Assembly (NCBI GenBank): GCA_025786725.1
Contig: JAHLTZ010000052.1
Span: forward strand, 1 to 64,000
Reading direction: 5' to 3'
Source of the DNA: Syncephalis fuscata
Taxonomy: Eukaryota; Zoopagomycota; Zoopagomycetes; Zoopagales; Piptocephalidaceae
Length of the DNA: 64,000 bases
Below, one piece after another: positions 47,080 through 59,040 of this stretch. Made by a program: the position numbers and the translations under genes. Positions within the stretch are counted from its first letter, which is position 1. Every line of letters starts with the position of its first letter. The notes beneath the pieces are model-generated. The model did no database searches. It was not told the origin of the DNA and worked only from the letters and a program-made list of their open reading frames with translations.

Positions 47080-49068
47080 TGTAAAGATTTAATAAACTGT
47101 ATTTAATTCAAGTGCTGCTAATCGAGAAAAATAGAAGTGATAACTAATAAATGCTTACGCTTAACTCGTCAAATAAGCAAGTATTTATACACGGCCAATT
47201 ATGTGATTTAGGTTGACGTAGAAAACAGAAGAAATACCGGGAGTGGAACAACTGAAAGAGCCGAAGCGTTTTACCCAGCAAGTTAAGCCAAGCTAGTTGA
47301 GTCATGGGCACCACCCTATTGAGTGGCCTAATCAAAGCCAAATTATTCTACGTGGAAATCATGTGCTCGTCGCTGTCGTTTTAACATTATTCCGATTCAC
47401 GTGTGCGCAAGTAAAATAGGCGGTGTTTCAACATAACCAGTTACAGCCTTTCTCATTGCATCACATTTTAAAAAACATTCTTATCTTAGCATGTAATCAT
47501 TAGATGATTATAGCGTGCAAATTAAAATATTGGTTATTTTGGAGTTTAAATATTACCTAACTGAAATTCCCATTATACATCTAATTAGCTAGTAATAACT
47601 AATCATCATTTAATAATCCACCGTCGAAATTACATCATATGAACACTGGCAATGTAAATTATTATTGTCATTACCATCATTATCAGAATATCAACACTAT
47701 TATTGTATCCAATGAACAATTGGTATGTAAATTTGGCTATTTATTAAACAGATAAACATTATTTTATATCAAATCACAACATGCTTTGTTTATTTCTGAG
47801 ACTACTTTTGCTAGTAAGTGTACGCTATCATACCTAAATATAACGACTTTAGCTATAAATAAAAACAGTAATTACATATGCATAATCAAGTTGTTTTTAT
47901 AATAAAAATACAGTAAATAAGCATAATTTATTTTGTGTCAAATGCCAGAACAAATAAAATAATGAAGGCTTTTGACAGAAATTATAAAGGCGTCGTCATT
48001 AAATGGCAAGCATTACAAAACATGGCATATAAATAAACAATGTAATTTGAAAGCAATGGCATGTAAAGTAAGATATCTAGCCATGGCCTATCAATAAATA
48101 ATTTAGTTTGTATTATGGCAGAAGTATTATCACTTGCATTATCAGTAGCAGTATGTGTTTGTAATCAAGTGGAAAATGCTGCATTAAGTGCTGCTTCTAC
48201 ATCAAATCAAATTATAAATTAAATTTTGTTAGCTGGATTACTGAGGACTTTTTGGCAATCCAAAACAACTAGCCATTGCTTAGATAATACCATTTGAGCA
48301 GACTCATTAATCGCGCTAGTTTAGGCAAAAAATAAATGATTTACTATTTAAAATTGCAGCATACTATGTTCAAAGGCGGTACAGAATAATGGCACATAGC
48401 TATTTGCAACACATGCAGTATTATTATATATTTAGACATGTATTATTCAAGTATTTACATTGTTGAAATTAGTAACATGGATATAACAAAATACTATAAT
48501 GTATTAACAACTAGCGCAATATTTTATTACTAATGTTTCACTGCGATCAGTTATTATTAAGAATGAATGGATACATACAAGTATAGATAAATTAAAGATG
48601 ATACAAAAACTTGATAAAATGCTACTGTGTCTTTGTTTTGGATACAAAAGAATCATAATTAATCAACTAATCAATTAATTTGGCTATCTTGTGAGCAAAG
48701 ACATAGCAAAGTATCTTTATTATATCTTGGCTGGTCTGGTATAATTCTAGCACGTAGAAAGCATGTTATTTTAGTACTGGAGCAATATGACATGCGCTAT
48801 ACTACATTCGCTTTCAGCTGTCTGGTACCAATTACATGACATGCCTTGACAAACATTTGCATGGCAATAAGACTAGACATGAACGGCTTTAACTAATGTC
48901 ATGCCGTCAATGATTTGACTGAAGCCAGGCAAAAAAAGCATATTGATAGCACAAATAACTGCAATCATAGGATATAAATAAAGCTTATCATGCATTTCTA
49001 TTGATATGTTGTAGGACGACTACAATTCAAAATCTTGTTAATAGTAATTGCTCATTGATTTCTTCAGC
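47080..49068. other. AT-rich spacer, no gene seen
   Basis: About 2 kb of AT-rich DNA with no convincing coding exon on either strand; a 65-codon minus frame at 47144-47341 lacks any motif. The SDR promoter should lie in its first few hundred bases. Confidence 0.5.
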
Positions 49069-49272
49069 ATGGATTTATTGCATAGCAGCGTATTCTATAT
49101 CTGCATCTTTGTTGGAGTTTTTGCTATAGTAACACCAATGTTCATTTTTGGATGGTGCCGCAAGAAAAGAGTCCCACCCGACACTGCTTCAGAAAGAGCA
49201 CGCACCGATTTTCAAGCTTGGTTGGCAGACAATAATGCCGGAAACCGTCGTGAATCTCAGATTGCTGTGTAA
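49069..49272 (+). CDS. Small single-pass membrane protein
   Basis: 67 codons from the ATG at 49069 to TAA at 49270. A hydrophobic span (VFYICIFVGVFAIVTPMFIFG) is followed by a basic WCRKKR edge and a polar tail (ERARTDFQAWLADNNAGNRRE). The positive flank suggests the C-terminus is cytosolic. AATAAA occurs about 65 bp after the stop, as expected of a poly(A) signal. No family is recognised and no intron is seen. It may be a genuine small gene of the kind often missed, or chance. Confidence 0.45.
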   Translation: MDLLHSSVFYICIFVGVFAIVTPMFIFGWCRKKRVPPDTASERARTDFQAWLADNNAGNRRESQIAV

Positions 49273-49748
49273 ACGGCTGATGAGCGATGATATGCCATGT
49301 GTGTCTGTTATTATACCACAAATATAAATGCTTTCTTTTAATAAATAAGCGCGAATTATGCCCAAAAGAAGTCAAACTGCCATTTTAGTGTGTATAATCT
49401 ATCTATAGATTTTTATCTGGATCCTCTAGCGTTTTATTGTCTACTGTACCCATATTTAAGCAAATCTATCTACAATCTGCGTAACTATATTTCAACTATG
49501 CCACAAACTCTTTTAACTGATTCATATACTACAACCATTGGATATAACTAATACCAATATGGCGAATTATAAAAAACAATGACATACTACAATCACTGCT
49601 TTTTATTTGTTTTGATCATGCATTTTATTTCACATTTGTCGATGCAACATTCATGATGTCAGGTGCAGTTAGACAAATAACTCATAATATAGTATTATAC
49701 TAAACTCTGATTCTTTACGGATTTAAAAACCACACTTATTCATCGACA

Positions 49749-50198
49749 TGGCTTCTTGGCAAAAAGATGCATTTAATCAATCCAGAATTAATACCAAATC
49801 ATTAATAAAAATAAAACAGAATTTGGTTGTTGCAAATGCTAAATATACAAAAAATGGGAAAACTAATGACACAATCGTTAAATATTTTGAAAAAAGTACA
49901 TAGATTATAGAAAATCCAATTCATGGCCAATATATGTAACACTCTACCATGTGCTTGCTGGTAGATTTCCATACAATGATCTACTAAAGGCAATTTTGAT
50001 TATAGTACGCTTGGTTCTATACTTAAAGAACTTGAAAGCCAAGAACTATGTGCGCTGCCACCAATATCAGAAGATGCAAAGACACTTAAGACATTGCTGT
50101 CATTAATAGAAATAATAAACAATATAGCGGTTTCTGACCCATCAAAAAGACCAACTTTCGAGAAATATTTGCAGTATGCCAGAGTAAAGATGGCATGA
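49749..50198 (+). pseudogene. Protein kinase C-lobe relic
   Basis: Pieces of a kinase C-lobe appear in shifting frames: WPIYVTLYHVLAGRFPYND (the W-x-x-x-V-x-L-Y-x-x-L-x-G-x-F-P-Y region after the activation segment), then in another frame LGSILKELESQELCALPP and DPSKRPTFEKYLQYARV ending at TGA 50196-50198. The frame changes near 49990, and no activation loop, catalytic loop or Gly loop is found upstream; 49749-49914 is an open Lys/Asn-rich stretch that may be unrelated. It is probably a decayed member of the local kinase family. Confidence 0.5.
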
Positions 50199-50466
50199 CT
50201 AATAAGTTGGGAAAGAGATCGAATAAACGCCCAGTTAAAATACATGATTCTATAAATGATACAGCAATAAAAACGCTATTTTTTATATAATCATTATTTA
50301 TTATTGTGTAAATAATATCAAATACGAGTCATTAAGTATATCGTATAAAAGATTTAACAGGTTGGTAGCATTTGCACTAATTCGCCTATGCATTTAAGCA
50401 ACCTGAATATCTAGATGGCCAACTGCGCTTTTACTAAAGCACAGCAATGATTGGGCATTATTAGAT

Positions 50467-50973
50467 TTAAATAGAAATGCTGACACTTTTTTGAGCAGAA
50501 GTAAGACGAGAGCCGATGTTAATATCGGCACAGTTTTCGTAGTGCTCAATTTTGCCTGGGCCCAAATGAGCGGCATTCCACACCCAGCGAATGACCTTGC
50601 GACCGCTAATACCAGCTGGAATGTTGACGGTCCATGGGCCAACCTTGCCTGGAGCAGCACAGTTGTTCTTTTGGGCAATACGACGGGCATTGCCGAGATT
50701 AGTGTCTAAGATATAGACCTCGCACATACCGATATGTGGAGCAGTGATGGTAAAACCGAGCGTAACGCTGCGGCCCACGTTGGTGACTCGGCCAGCCGGC
50801 TCACCACGACAAACGCCTCGAGTGTTGGGATTTTTCAAATCGTCAATTCTGGTTGATGCTTTTTCGATAGCACGCGGAGTTGGGCTGGACATGTAGCCAT
50901 GGGCAGCAACATCCGAGATTGCAGAGAGTGCCACAATGGCAAACAGGCAGAGAGTGGCACCAATGCGAACCAT
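50467..50973 (-). CDS. Secreted LPMO-like (chitin-binding type-4 fold) protein
   Basis: 168 codons, ATG at 50973, TAA at 50467, no intron. A signal peptide (ATLCLFAIVALSAISDVAA) is followed directly by HGYMSSPTPR, so cleavage would expose His1, the first ligand of the copper brace of lytic polysaccharide monooxygenases. The second His lies in WNAAHLGPGKIEHYENCADI. Cysteines (VCRGEP, GMCEV, NNCAAPG, NCADI) can form two disulfides. There is no separate binding domain or linker. It resembles the short LPMO-like proteins of early fungi; activity on chitin or other glycans is inferred from the family, not shown. Codon and base use are richer in GC than the surrounding spacers, as for other genes here. 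Confidence 0.75.
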   Translation of the reverse strand: MVRIGATLCLFAIVALSAISDVAAHGYMSSPTPRAIEKASTRIDDLKNPNTRGVCRGEPAGRVTNVGRSVTLGFTITAPHIGMCEVYILDTNLGNARRIAQKNNCAAPGKVGPWTVNIPAGISGRKVIRWVWNAAHLGPGKIEHYENCADINIGSRLTSAQKSVSISI

Positions 50974-52260
50974 TTTAATAGCTGACTAGAGGGAAATAGC
51001 AGTAGTTTGTAGGGCGACGAATTAGCTGATAGGAATAAAAAGATTAAGTTAGTGTTGCTTTCGAGTGTTTTTTGAATCAATCAATATCGATAGCAGAAGA
51101 AGTGTTTAAAATCGTTAGACTACTTGAGTGTTAATAGCTGAGTAATGAGCGTATGAATGTTATGCGGAACTAGAGAGAAGTATTTTATGACTTTATTTAT
51201 AGCTTTCCAAGTCCATATAGACATGGCCTTAAGATACATTAATAATCCTGCAGCATCAGTAAATAATTGCTCCTGTAGCATAGGCTGTAGAATAGATACA
51301 TATTACAGTAGTAGCACAAATGGACAATGATGTGGCTGCTTTTCGTTAGAATACACCAACCGACTCCCGTTCCATCTTGCGACTCCTCTGCAGAAAAGCC
51401 GTCGTATTCACTCAGTGGATTTGTAAAACACAAAATAGTAAAATGTTTATTCATTTAAGCCTTAACTAGGTAAAACAGCCATTATCCAACCTTGTAAATG
51501 GCTTTTAGAGTACTGAGAATAACAAATGGCGTGATATGTAAATGTTACATTGATACTATTATGTGGCTGTGGCCAAGGATTTTCATAAAGTGCAGATTCT
51601 GATGCAATATGATAATTGTCAAGTTTTTGTGTCTATGTTAAGACAGCACGGTACTCCAAGGCCTATATGTTAAAATAAAACTACTGCAACCAGCTTGTTG
51701 TATATAATTTGTTCATATTTTACTTACTAGTGTATTTTATTTCTATTAAAATACAGGCTAAAAATAAAAAAGCATAAGCACCATTCGAGTATATACTTTT
51801 ATCCATTATTTTGCTTAGTATTTCAGCTAAATTAAGCTTTTACTGGACATTGTATTAATTGCTCATATTTGTGTTACAGTGTATTTAAAAAACTGAAAAA
51901 TATGCCTGTGTAGCTTATAACTTGTTGACGGTACACGGCCCTCAACGGTATTGTTTCCATCACTCGAGGACCATATGTTGGCCCATGATCTCAATAAGCG
52001 TATTATTATGGTTTCTTAGTACTACCAAGCCTTGTGGTTTAATTTGCCCCTTCTACAGCGTTGCACTATATCGGTTCATCTATTTAGCTAATTTTGTAGC
52101 CATTAGCCAGTTGAACGTGAACGATTATAATAAAAGCCAATAATAATAATGGATAGTATTATTGTATTAATACAATTCATAGTATTGCGTTAAGTATCCA
52201 AGTTTAGCTACAAGTACCTTTATTACAATTGCTTGCTTGCTTAAAAGTATAATTAGTAAT
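50974..52260. other. Spacer, no supported gene
   Basis: It includes the presumed LPMO promoter. A minus-strand frame at 51239-51454 and a plus-strand frame at 51922-52143 have no family motif. The latter might be a further, very decayed part of the COG2 retrocopy (it has an N-L-P-L-L stretch), but I cannot align it convincingly. Confidence 0.4.
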
Positions 52261-52269
52261 AATGGTAAC

Positions 52270-52680
52270 ACATCTCAAAGTTAAATAGGCTGGTATTGCA
52301 GCGCTGTAGGATGATTCAATGCACGGTTAACTGAAACAGGTCCAAATGCTGGTCACTTGCTCAGCCAATGTCTATTCCCGTAACATGGTTTTACGTCGAC
52401 CAAATAATGGGCAGGACCATGTCATCTGTTCGCAGGATATCCAATCAGAATGTGACCTCTAATGCCGCCTCTTCGATAGGCTATGCTGCCGTCGCAGTCA
52501 TTATTAAAACAGCCATTTCGAATATTCGATCAATACACAAATATATTGCGGAGAAGGATATAGGCCAAATGTGTAGCACCTGGTGATCTACAGCAATTGA
52601 CAGTATGTTCAAACATATCCGAGTTAATACAGTCTCAGTCTGTACAACTTTTAGACAAGTGACTATCCTTATTAGCTATA
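52270..52680 (+). pseudogene. Probable processed pseudogene of COG2 (3' part)
   Basis: The segment starting ATGGGCAGGACCATGTCATC at 52409 matches the COG2 exon at 53220-53480 (MGRTMSPVRRIP versus MGRTMSSVRRIS) along its whole length, down to CAGTCTGTACAACTTTT near 52645. Similarity continues upstream into the preceding COG2 exon (GCC..TCTATTC.GTA.CA) and downstream into the last exon (CTTAT..GCTA) without the introns that separate these exons in the gene. Stops (for example TGA at about 52585) kill the frame. Opposite orientation to COG2, tail-to-tail, about 440 bp away. Loss of introns suggests copying from spliced RNA. Confidence 0.65.
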
Positions 52681-53123
52681 TGCTTAACTAAATAGCTAGT
52701 TAAGTATAGTAAAAACTCGTTTAATATACTCGCTATTATACTAACGATATATTCTATGATAATAACTCTATTGTATTAACACTTTATTATGCACATTATT
52801 TACTGATTAATGCGTTCTATTATAACAGTTCTTGGTGTTAAATAATCATTTATTTTTCATACTACATTCATTGATTTATTACTAATATTTTATCTCAAGT
52901 TTTTATACATACTGCTTGTCAAACATATAGCTTAAAATCTATACTGCTAGTCTTTTTTCTTCTCCTTCACACTCGGCGGCAATGAATAAATGAAAATAAA
53001 CAAAAGTTATTTGATATCAAAACCGTTATCATAATATGTATCATTGGTTATTATTAGTAGTCCACTAGTAGCAAAATGGTAGTTTATTAAAAGTGCAATT
53101 GTTTGTCTGGCTTACAATCCAGA

Positions 53124-55562
53124 CTATTGGCGTTCAGTATCCAAATCTAATTGGTATACTCTAGCCATAAGGGCCTCTTTATAAAACTAATTAGTTAGTT
53201 ATATAATTATAATGGCAATTACCTACCCAAAAACTGTACAGCTTGAGACTGTAGTGACTCTGGTATGGCTGGACGCACGGTCAGCTGTAGCAAGTCCACC
53301 AGCTGGCCACGCACCCAGTCTATATCCATCTCCGTAACTTGTTTACGCACCGACTGAACATCCGAAATAAACGTCTCAGTGGTGGCTACACCGGCAACAG
53401 AAACTGCTGGAGAGGTAGCACTGGATGTCGCATTTCGGCTGGGTATCCGACGGACAGGTGACATGGTTCTGCCCATTATTTTGATTTGCTATTAAGTCTC
53501 GTCAGCAGATATCATCTCATACTTTTAGTTACCTTTTCGTTTTCTATTGTGGTACGAATAGAGGCCTCCGAACACCACTCAAGAAGCCAGGCACCATAAC
53601 GCAGCATTAACTAGCAATAGTTTAATCTTAATCTAATAGAAGGCTAATTGTATACAGCATAATAAATACCTGACAAGATAGCTTCCAAAAACGTGCCATT
53701 AACGGCGGTAGATTTACTCGATTTGACCAGCATAGCTCAATCAAAGTTAGCGTGGCAGAAGTAACAGGTAGTATAGGTTTATCATTTTTATCGTATGCCG
53801 TATTAGATATATTCATTTGATTACTCTTCAAAATTGCTGTCTCCAACATTTCTGTTATTTCATTAAATCTAATCATCGTACTATCCATTAGTAATTGCTT
53901 GTATATATTCTAAAGCGTTTTTGTTCTTTACCTGGCCTCGAAATACTGATCCAACGGCCAATGGCGAATAAGACTGCGCAATGCATTCGCAGCAGTAGAA
54001 TCTTTTATACATTTAATCCGACTGGATGTATCGGCCCGTTTCAATAGCCATTGTTGAACTAGTTGATAATGCTAATATTCTACAGTTAAATAAATCAGAT
54101 CTATATTTAATTATATAAACTACCTCTGAAAATCGATCCAAATCTTCTAAGCTAAAAAGGAATGGCATTTTCTCTTGTATACCACGTAGAAATTGTGGCC
54201 ACATCACTTGTGGCAATAATTGTGGATCCTCGTCTATTATTGGTGTTAACTGATCTAAAAGTGCTTCATAAGCTTCGTCTAACAGCACTGGCAATGGATG
54301 TTCGCCCTTCTTTAATGTAGCAACCCGTTTTTCTGCATAGGATTTTAATGACAAACGCTGGTATCTAATAAGTAACTTTTTGAAATAACTATCATATAGC
54401 ATCATTTATTACCGTGGATAAATAAGGTGCCAAGTATTCGGATATCAACAATGTATGGGCTATTGATGATTTGCCTATTTGTTTAAATATTTGATAATAC
54501 AATATCAATACATCCCATGCTGCCACATGATCTACAGACTTGCTATGTTGTACATTGTTTGAAGTATAAATGGTTCGCAGTCCTGATCTTAGTTTTTGAA
54601 TAATGCTATCACTCAAATTATTTTGTATTTTGATCAATCGCTTTATCATAAATATATAAGTAATGCACAGTTTATTATAATCACCATTTTGCCTACCTCG
54701 TTCATTTGATCGGCTATAGCATATCCCACTAATGCTTTACATGTTTGCGATATGTGTTCGTATAGATTGGATGCCCGTTCCAGTGATGTTTCCTGTAAAA
54801 TAGCATCGCTATACAATATTAATTAGCTTTTTGTAAAATATGCCACTTTTAAATCTTACACATCATCCGTGCTATTTAGTGATGCCACCTGCTGAACTAC
54901 CGTTTCGAGCTGATCATATCGTGTGATAGAGTTATTAATTGGTTAAGGCGTGTCTATATATCATCCACTGTCATTAAATAAATTTAAACGCTTGTTAAAT
55001 GATTGCTTACTGATACCAGCTGTTGCTGTCGAAATGCTTCCTCTGTACGTTTCCAATTAGTATGAGCACCTTTGATCTGAGCCCGTATATTCTGCCAATA
55101 GTAATAGCGACAGAAGCGACAATAACTATCAATCTACCTAGCCATTTTTGTGCCCTCTATTACTTACCCCTAGACGTTTTTTAATATGCACCGATACTTC
55201 TTCCACATCCTGAACTTGAGTTGGAAGGTGTTCTACCACGTTAGGAATACGTACAAACTGTTCACAATCCGCGACAATAGTATCGAGTCGACGTTCAACA
55301 ATATACTCTTCCAGCTTCTCTAATTCGCCGCGTAGTTCTTCTAAAGAGTGGCGTGGCCGTTGCTTCAAAAAACTTTCAAATTCAAACATAGCAACGAATC
55401 TTTAACAGGTAAATGTAATTTCAAGTGACTTGAATCTAACAACAAGGGAGCTGGTTTTTCTCGACGTGTCGCAATCTGGTTGCTAACACGAGCATGGTCA
55501 TTGTCTGTATTGCTAGACGATGAATAACGATTTACAGATTGCTTTGACCAATATTCATCCAT
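53124..55562 (-). CDS. COG2: Conserved oligomeric Golgi complex subunit 2
   Basis: About 10-11 exons and roughly 630 residues, from ATG 55562 to TAG 53124. The N-terminal block FLKQRPRHSLEELRGELEKL matches the COG2 entry motif (F-x-x-x-R-x-x-x-LE-x-LR-x-x-L). The middle exon has PQVMWPQFLRGIQEKMPFLF, equivalent to the conserved W-P-Q-x-x-x-G-x-x-E-K-x-P-x-L-F. Later exons carry LPLDQYFEA.. and ELCWSNRVNLPPLMARFWKL, equivalent to the CW...LP-L-x-x-R-x-W-K/R-L region. COG2 is a lobe-A core subunit of the COG tether for retrograde traffic within the Golgi. Two joins need a -1 shift: between exon 1 and the FEFESFLK frame (about 55390), and within the exon near 54945. These are either consensus base losses or real damage. 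Confidence 0.88.
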
Positions 55563-55599
55563 AACAGTTAATATGACTAAATGAGAGAATTATGGTAAC

Positions 55600-55990
55600 G
55601 TCATTAGTATTAAAAAATGGCACTTATGTATCATAGATTTATTATCCAATACACACATATTCTCTATTTATCTATATCATTCCTACCGCATGCTCATACT
55701 ATCCTATATCAGTTATAATACACTGGCTACGCCATATTTTATAGGTTTCAAACAAATATAGACCGATGAGTGGAATGAGTTGAAATTAGGTACAGGTTGT
55801 TGAGAATAGAACTAGAAATAAACAAACTACAGTTGCGAGTAAACATCAAATAGTAGTTAGTAGAATGGATATTCAATGGAAAGAGTATAAACAACGTTGA
55901 TATAGCTGTAGTACATGGAGCGCAATGAGTAGATTGCGTAAAGTACATTGCAACATATAGCAAATATAGATGCTGTTATTACTGTTTATT
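55600..55990. repeat. R1 fragments, opposed
   Basis: A plus-oriented piece at 55625-55690 (CATAGATTTATTATCCAATA, then TTCTCTATTTATCTATATC) is followed by a minus-oriented downstream part at about 55840-55980 (AGCGCAATGAGTAGATTGCG; AAAGTACATTGCAACATATAG) that matches 35540-35620. It lies immediately upstream of COG2. Confidence 0.5.
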
Positions 55991-56429
55991 GAAGCATGCT
56001 CATTACTAACCAACTATCTATCTTTAATAAACATGTAATTTACTATATTTGAGTACAGTATGGCAAAAGTAACAGTGTACAGCGATAGTAGTGTTAGCTA
56101 GTTTATGCATGCTAGATTACTATGCATAAGCAATAGGTAGCGGAAGCTGTAACACTATGACTTGTTTTGTTAAATAAAGTCAGCCATGTTATGCTTATTT
56201 TCTAAAGTCTTTTGTCACTTTTTACTTAATCGTGCTATCATGTATTTCTATTGTATTTGATTATTCTATTTTCAATTGCTATAAATTATACATGACATAT
56301 TTAAATTTGTTCTAAACTGTTTATCAAAATAACTATGAGATACAGTTTATTTGTTTTTTGCACATATAACAGTTCTGAGGCATGATGATCAGATTTTTTG
56401 GGCTACCATCTGGATCGCGCATAAACATT

Positions 56430-56735
56430 TGGGCGACAATGTTAGTAGAGTCGTATGAGTAAGCTATTCCTACGCGTAGCTGTCGGAGATCAAATCTGGT
56501 TAAAGACACCGACGAGTTAAGAATAAGCCCCACCAGCACAAATCGCCTTTTTCGTATAATAAAAAATTCAAGTTACAATAAAGTAGTCTAATACGAAAAA
56601 GACGATGCAGCAAGGCTGGTGGGCCTTGTTCTTAAGATAATCGGGAGAGACAGATTTGCCAACTGGCAGCATAAGGAAAGCTTACAAGTACAGCTCTACA
56701 AAGCATTGTCGCCCTTTTTTAAAAATGCAAAAACA
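56430..56735. repeat. Diverged inverted duplication around a coding-like fragment
   Basis: 56430-56560 reads on the minus strand as GGTGGGGCTTATTCTTAA... and 56596-56735 reads on the plus strand as GGTGGGCCTTGTTCTTAA..., continuing in parallel to TTGTCGCCC. Arms are about 130 bp with a 35-bp AT-rich spacer flanked by CTTTTTCGTAT/ATACGAAAAAG. The minus-strand arm lies in an open frame (LVGLILNSSVSLTRFD... to MFMRDPDGSPKN) of about 65 codons; the plus arm has an open but different reading. It may be a fold-back element or an inverted copy of a small exon. The product is unknown. Confidence 0.55.
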
Positions 56736-57830
56736 ATTGTCATGTCTATGTTATTTTATATTTTGCATGATATTTTGCTTAATATTAATATGCTAATACA
56801 CTTCACTGGTAGCATGCCACGTCATTTAATACATTTACTTGCACTATTGTTAATTAAACAGTAGTATATTAATTATTGTGTATTGCTGAAGTATTTATCG
56901 GTGTGGCTATAGTTATATTGTGCCGACCAATAAACGTCCACCAATCAAGTAGCTGATGATAGTATTATCAACACGCAACATACCTCAGTATCGAAATAGC
57001 CGATCAGTTATTCCTTAATAAAATACCAATTTCTATTCTTACTTTCGTTTACTGTGTTGAAAGATGATTGTTAGAATGAGCAGTGTGTTTATAAATTACG
57101 CTGCCCCAACGACTATATAAATAACCTATTTTGGTATCAAGGCTATAATAATATCGTCTTTTTTTATTATTTCATCACTTAACACAATAGCTGTACTCTT
57201 GGTTTTTCAATTGCTACTGAAAACATAAGAGTAGCTGTCTGCTACTACGGTGCTACCTAAGTACGCGTTACAAGTGCAGCTGACTAATCATTCATATAGC
57301 TTCCACACCTACACCATCTTTTTCTCTGCCCTTAAAGTGTTGCAGCCGTATACAGTAGCAAATAATAAACTGTCTATCATGCTTCAAAGGCAACTGTTGC
57401 TATACAAGAGCAGATAAACCTTACTATATAACTTATTTTGATACGCACTACTTTTTAATTAACAGATACTATTTTTATTTATGTATAAAGCAGCTTCTAT
57501 TGTCACTATTTTATTTGTAGTAGCAATATTCTAGTATATCCAACCGTATTGTATAGCTAATCGTTTAGTTATTTACGTATTTATTTATACTTGCTTAGTT
57601 ATATACGATACATTTGCCCATGCACTATACATAACTATTTATTTATATAGTACTACTGTTTTATTATGTCGTACAGCTCAATTGTATATATAGCTGCGTA
57701 ATGTAGCCATTTACCATTTTATTCGCCTATGTAATAATTTATCGATACAATCATTTTGTTGTGTTATATATAGTTGTCCAATTACATCGTATATATTTGA
57801 GTTTCTTTATTTTTACCTGTATTTTATTAA
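56736..57830. other. AT-rich spacer, nothing recognised
   Basis: Short open frames only, no repeat family seen. Confidence 0.4.
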
Positions 57831-57849
57831 CAAAATAGTGTAATTTAAA

Positions 57850-58640
57850 GGCTAAATGATTACATTCGATATCATTTGCGTAGTTAAACTACACATTTGT
57901 ACTATTGAACATGGCACTGGGTAGTGAGCGACAGCAGTCAGTAAAATACTCATCATCATAGATTCATTATCCAGTACGCATATAGCATTTATTCATATAA
58001 ATTATCCCCATTATATACCCCATACTATCATAGATCATTTTATTAATGCTGGAAGCCTTTTAATTTTTATTTGTTCTAATAAGTTTTGTACATTTCACTT
58101 GTTGAATTATATACACAATAAATTCAACGCCAATTATCACACTTTTTCAACTGTATGCTCACTATGTTGTATATCGTTTTATATTTGCATAGCTTTGTTT
58201 GGCCCAAAGCTGTTTTCCTCTTATTCTGGTTATATTCCTAATAAAATTGTATATATTTATACATTTTTATTGATTTGTTCTATGCAAGCTACGGGTTGTT
58301 CAGAACCGTTGTTCGTTTAATTATAGCCATATTATTAATAAATAGCAACCTATTGAACCCATTAAAATATATGTACTTAAAAGCTATAGCAAGTAAAATG
58401 TATTTGATAAGCGTGAAATAATATATAATAATATAAAGATATAATGGTACTTATATCAATTTATAAAGTATGTGTGTGTGCAGGGCAATGTTAATAATGA
58501 TAAGTATATGGTTATTATTTCAATGGTGCCATTTACCACCCGGCTTAATATTTAATAAAATAAACGTTTAGTTCAAATTGCGCAAATGTTATTAGTTTTA
58601 GCCATTTGACCACCAAAGCCATATTAGACTGTTAATAGAC
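57850..58640. repeat. R1 fragments (57890-57990 plus; 58490-58620 minus, weak)
   Basis: The plus copy carries TTGAACATGGCACTGGG, AAAATACTCATCATCATAGA and TCCAGTACGCATATAGC in canonical order. The second, in reverse, has GCCATTTACCACCCGGC and TAGCCATTTGACCACCAAAG. Sequence between and after is AT-rich with no gene. Confidence 0.6.
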
Positions 58641-59040
58641 TGTTTAATATTAGCGTAATAATAACAGTGTAATAAATAAAACAAGAACTGAATTGCTGCT
58701 ACTACTGTCAAAGTGATTGGTGTTACGCATTTGTATTGAGCATAATTTATTTGATAAGCTGATAGCTGCAAAAAAAATTTTAATTGGTAAGAATCAAGGA
58801 CTTGATAAAGTATCAAAAGTTTACAATAAACGATAGTATATATTTATAAATAATATTCCATTTAAGTATAAAAATAATATTCTTTATTCAACATGAGAAT
58901 TTGTAGCAGTATCTACTAGATTAGTCCGTATCAGTACAGCATAATATAGGCCATTGGAATATATATGCTACAATCCAAATAAAAAACTCTAATAGACCAA
59001 TAAAGCGCTTGTTTTGCTAACGATTTGCTAATCTTGCTTA

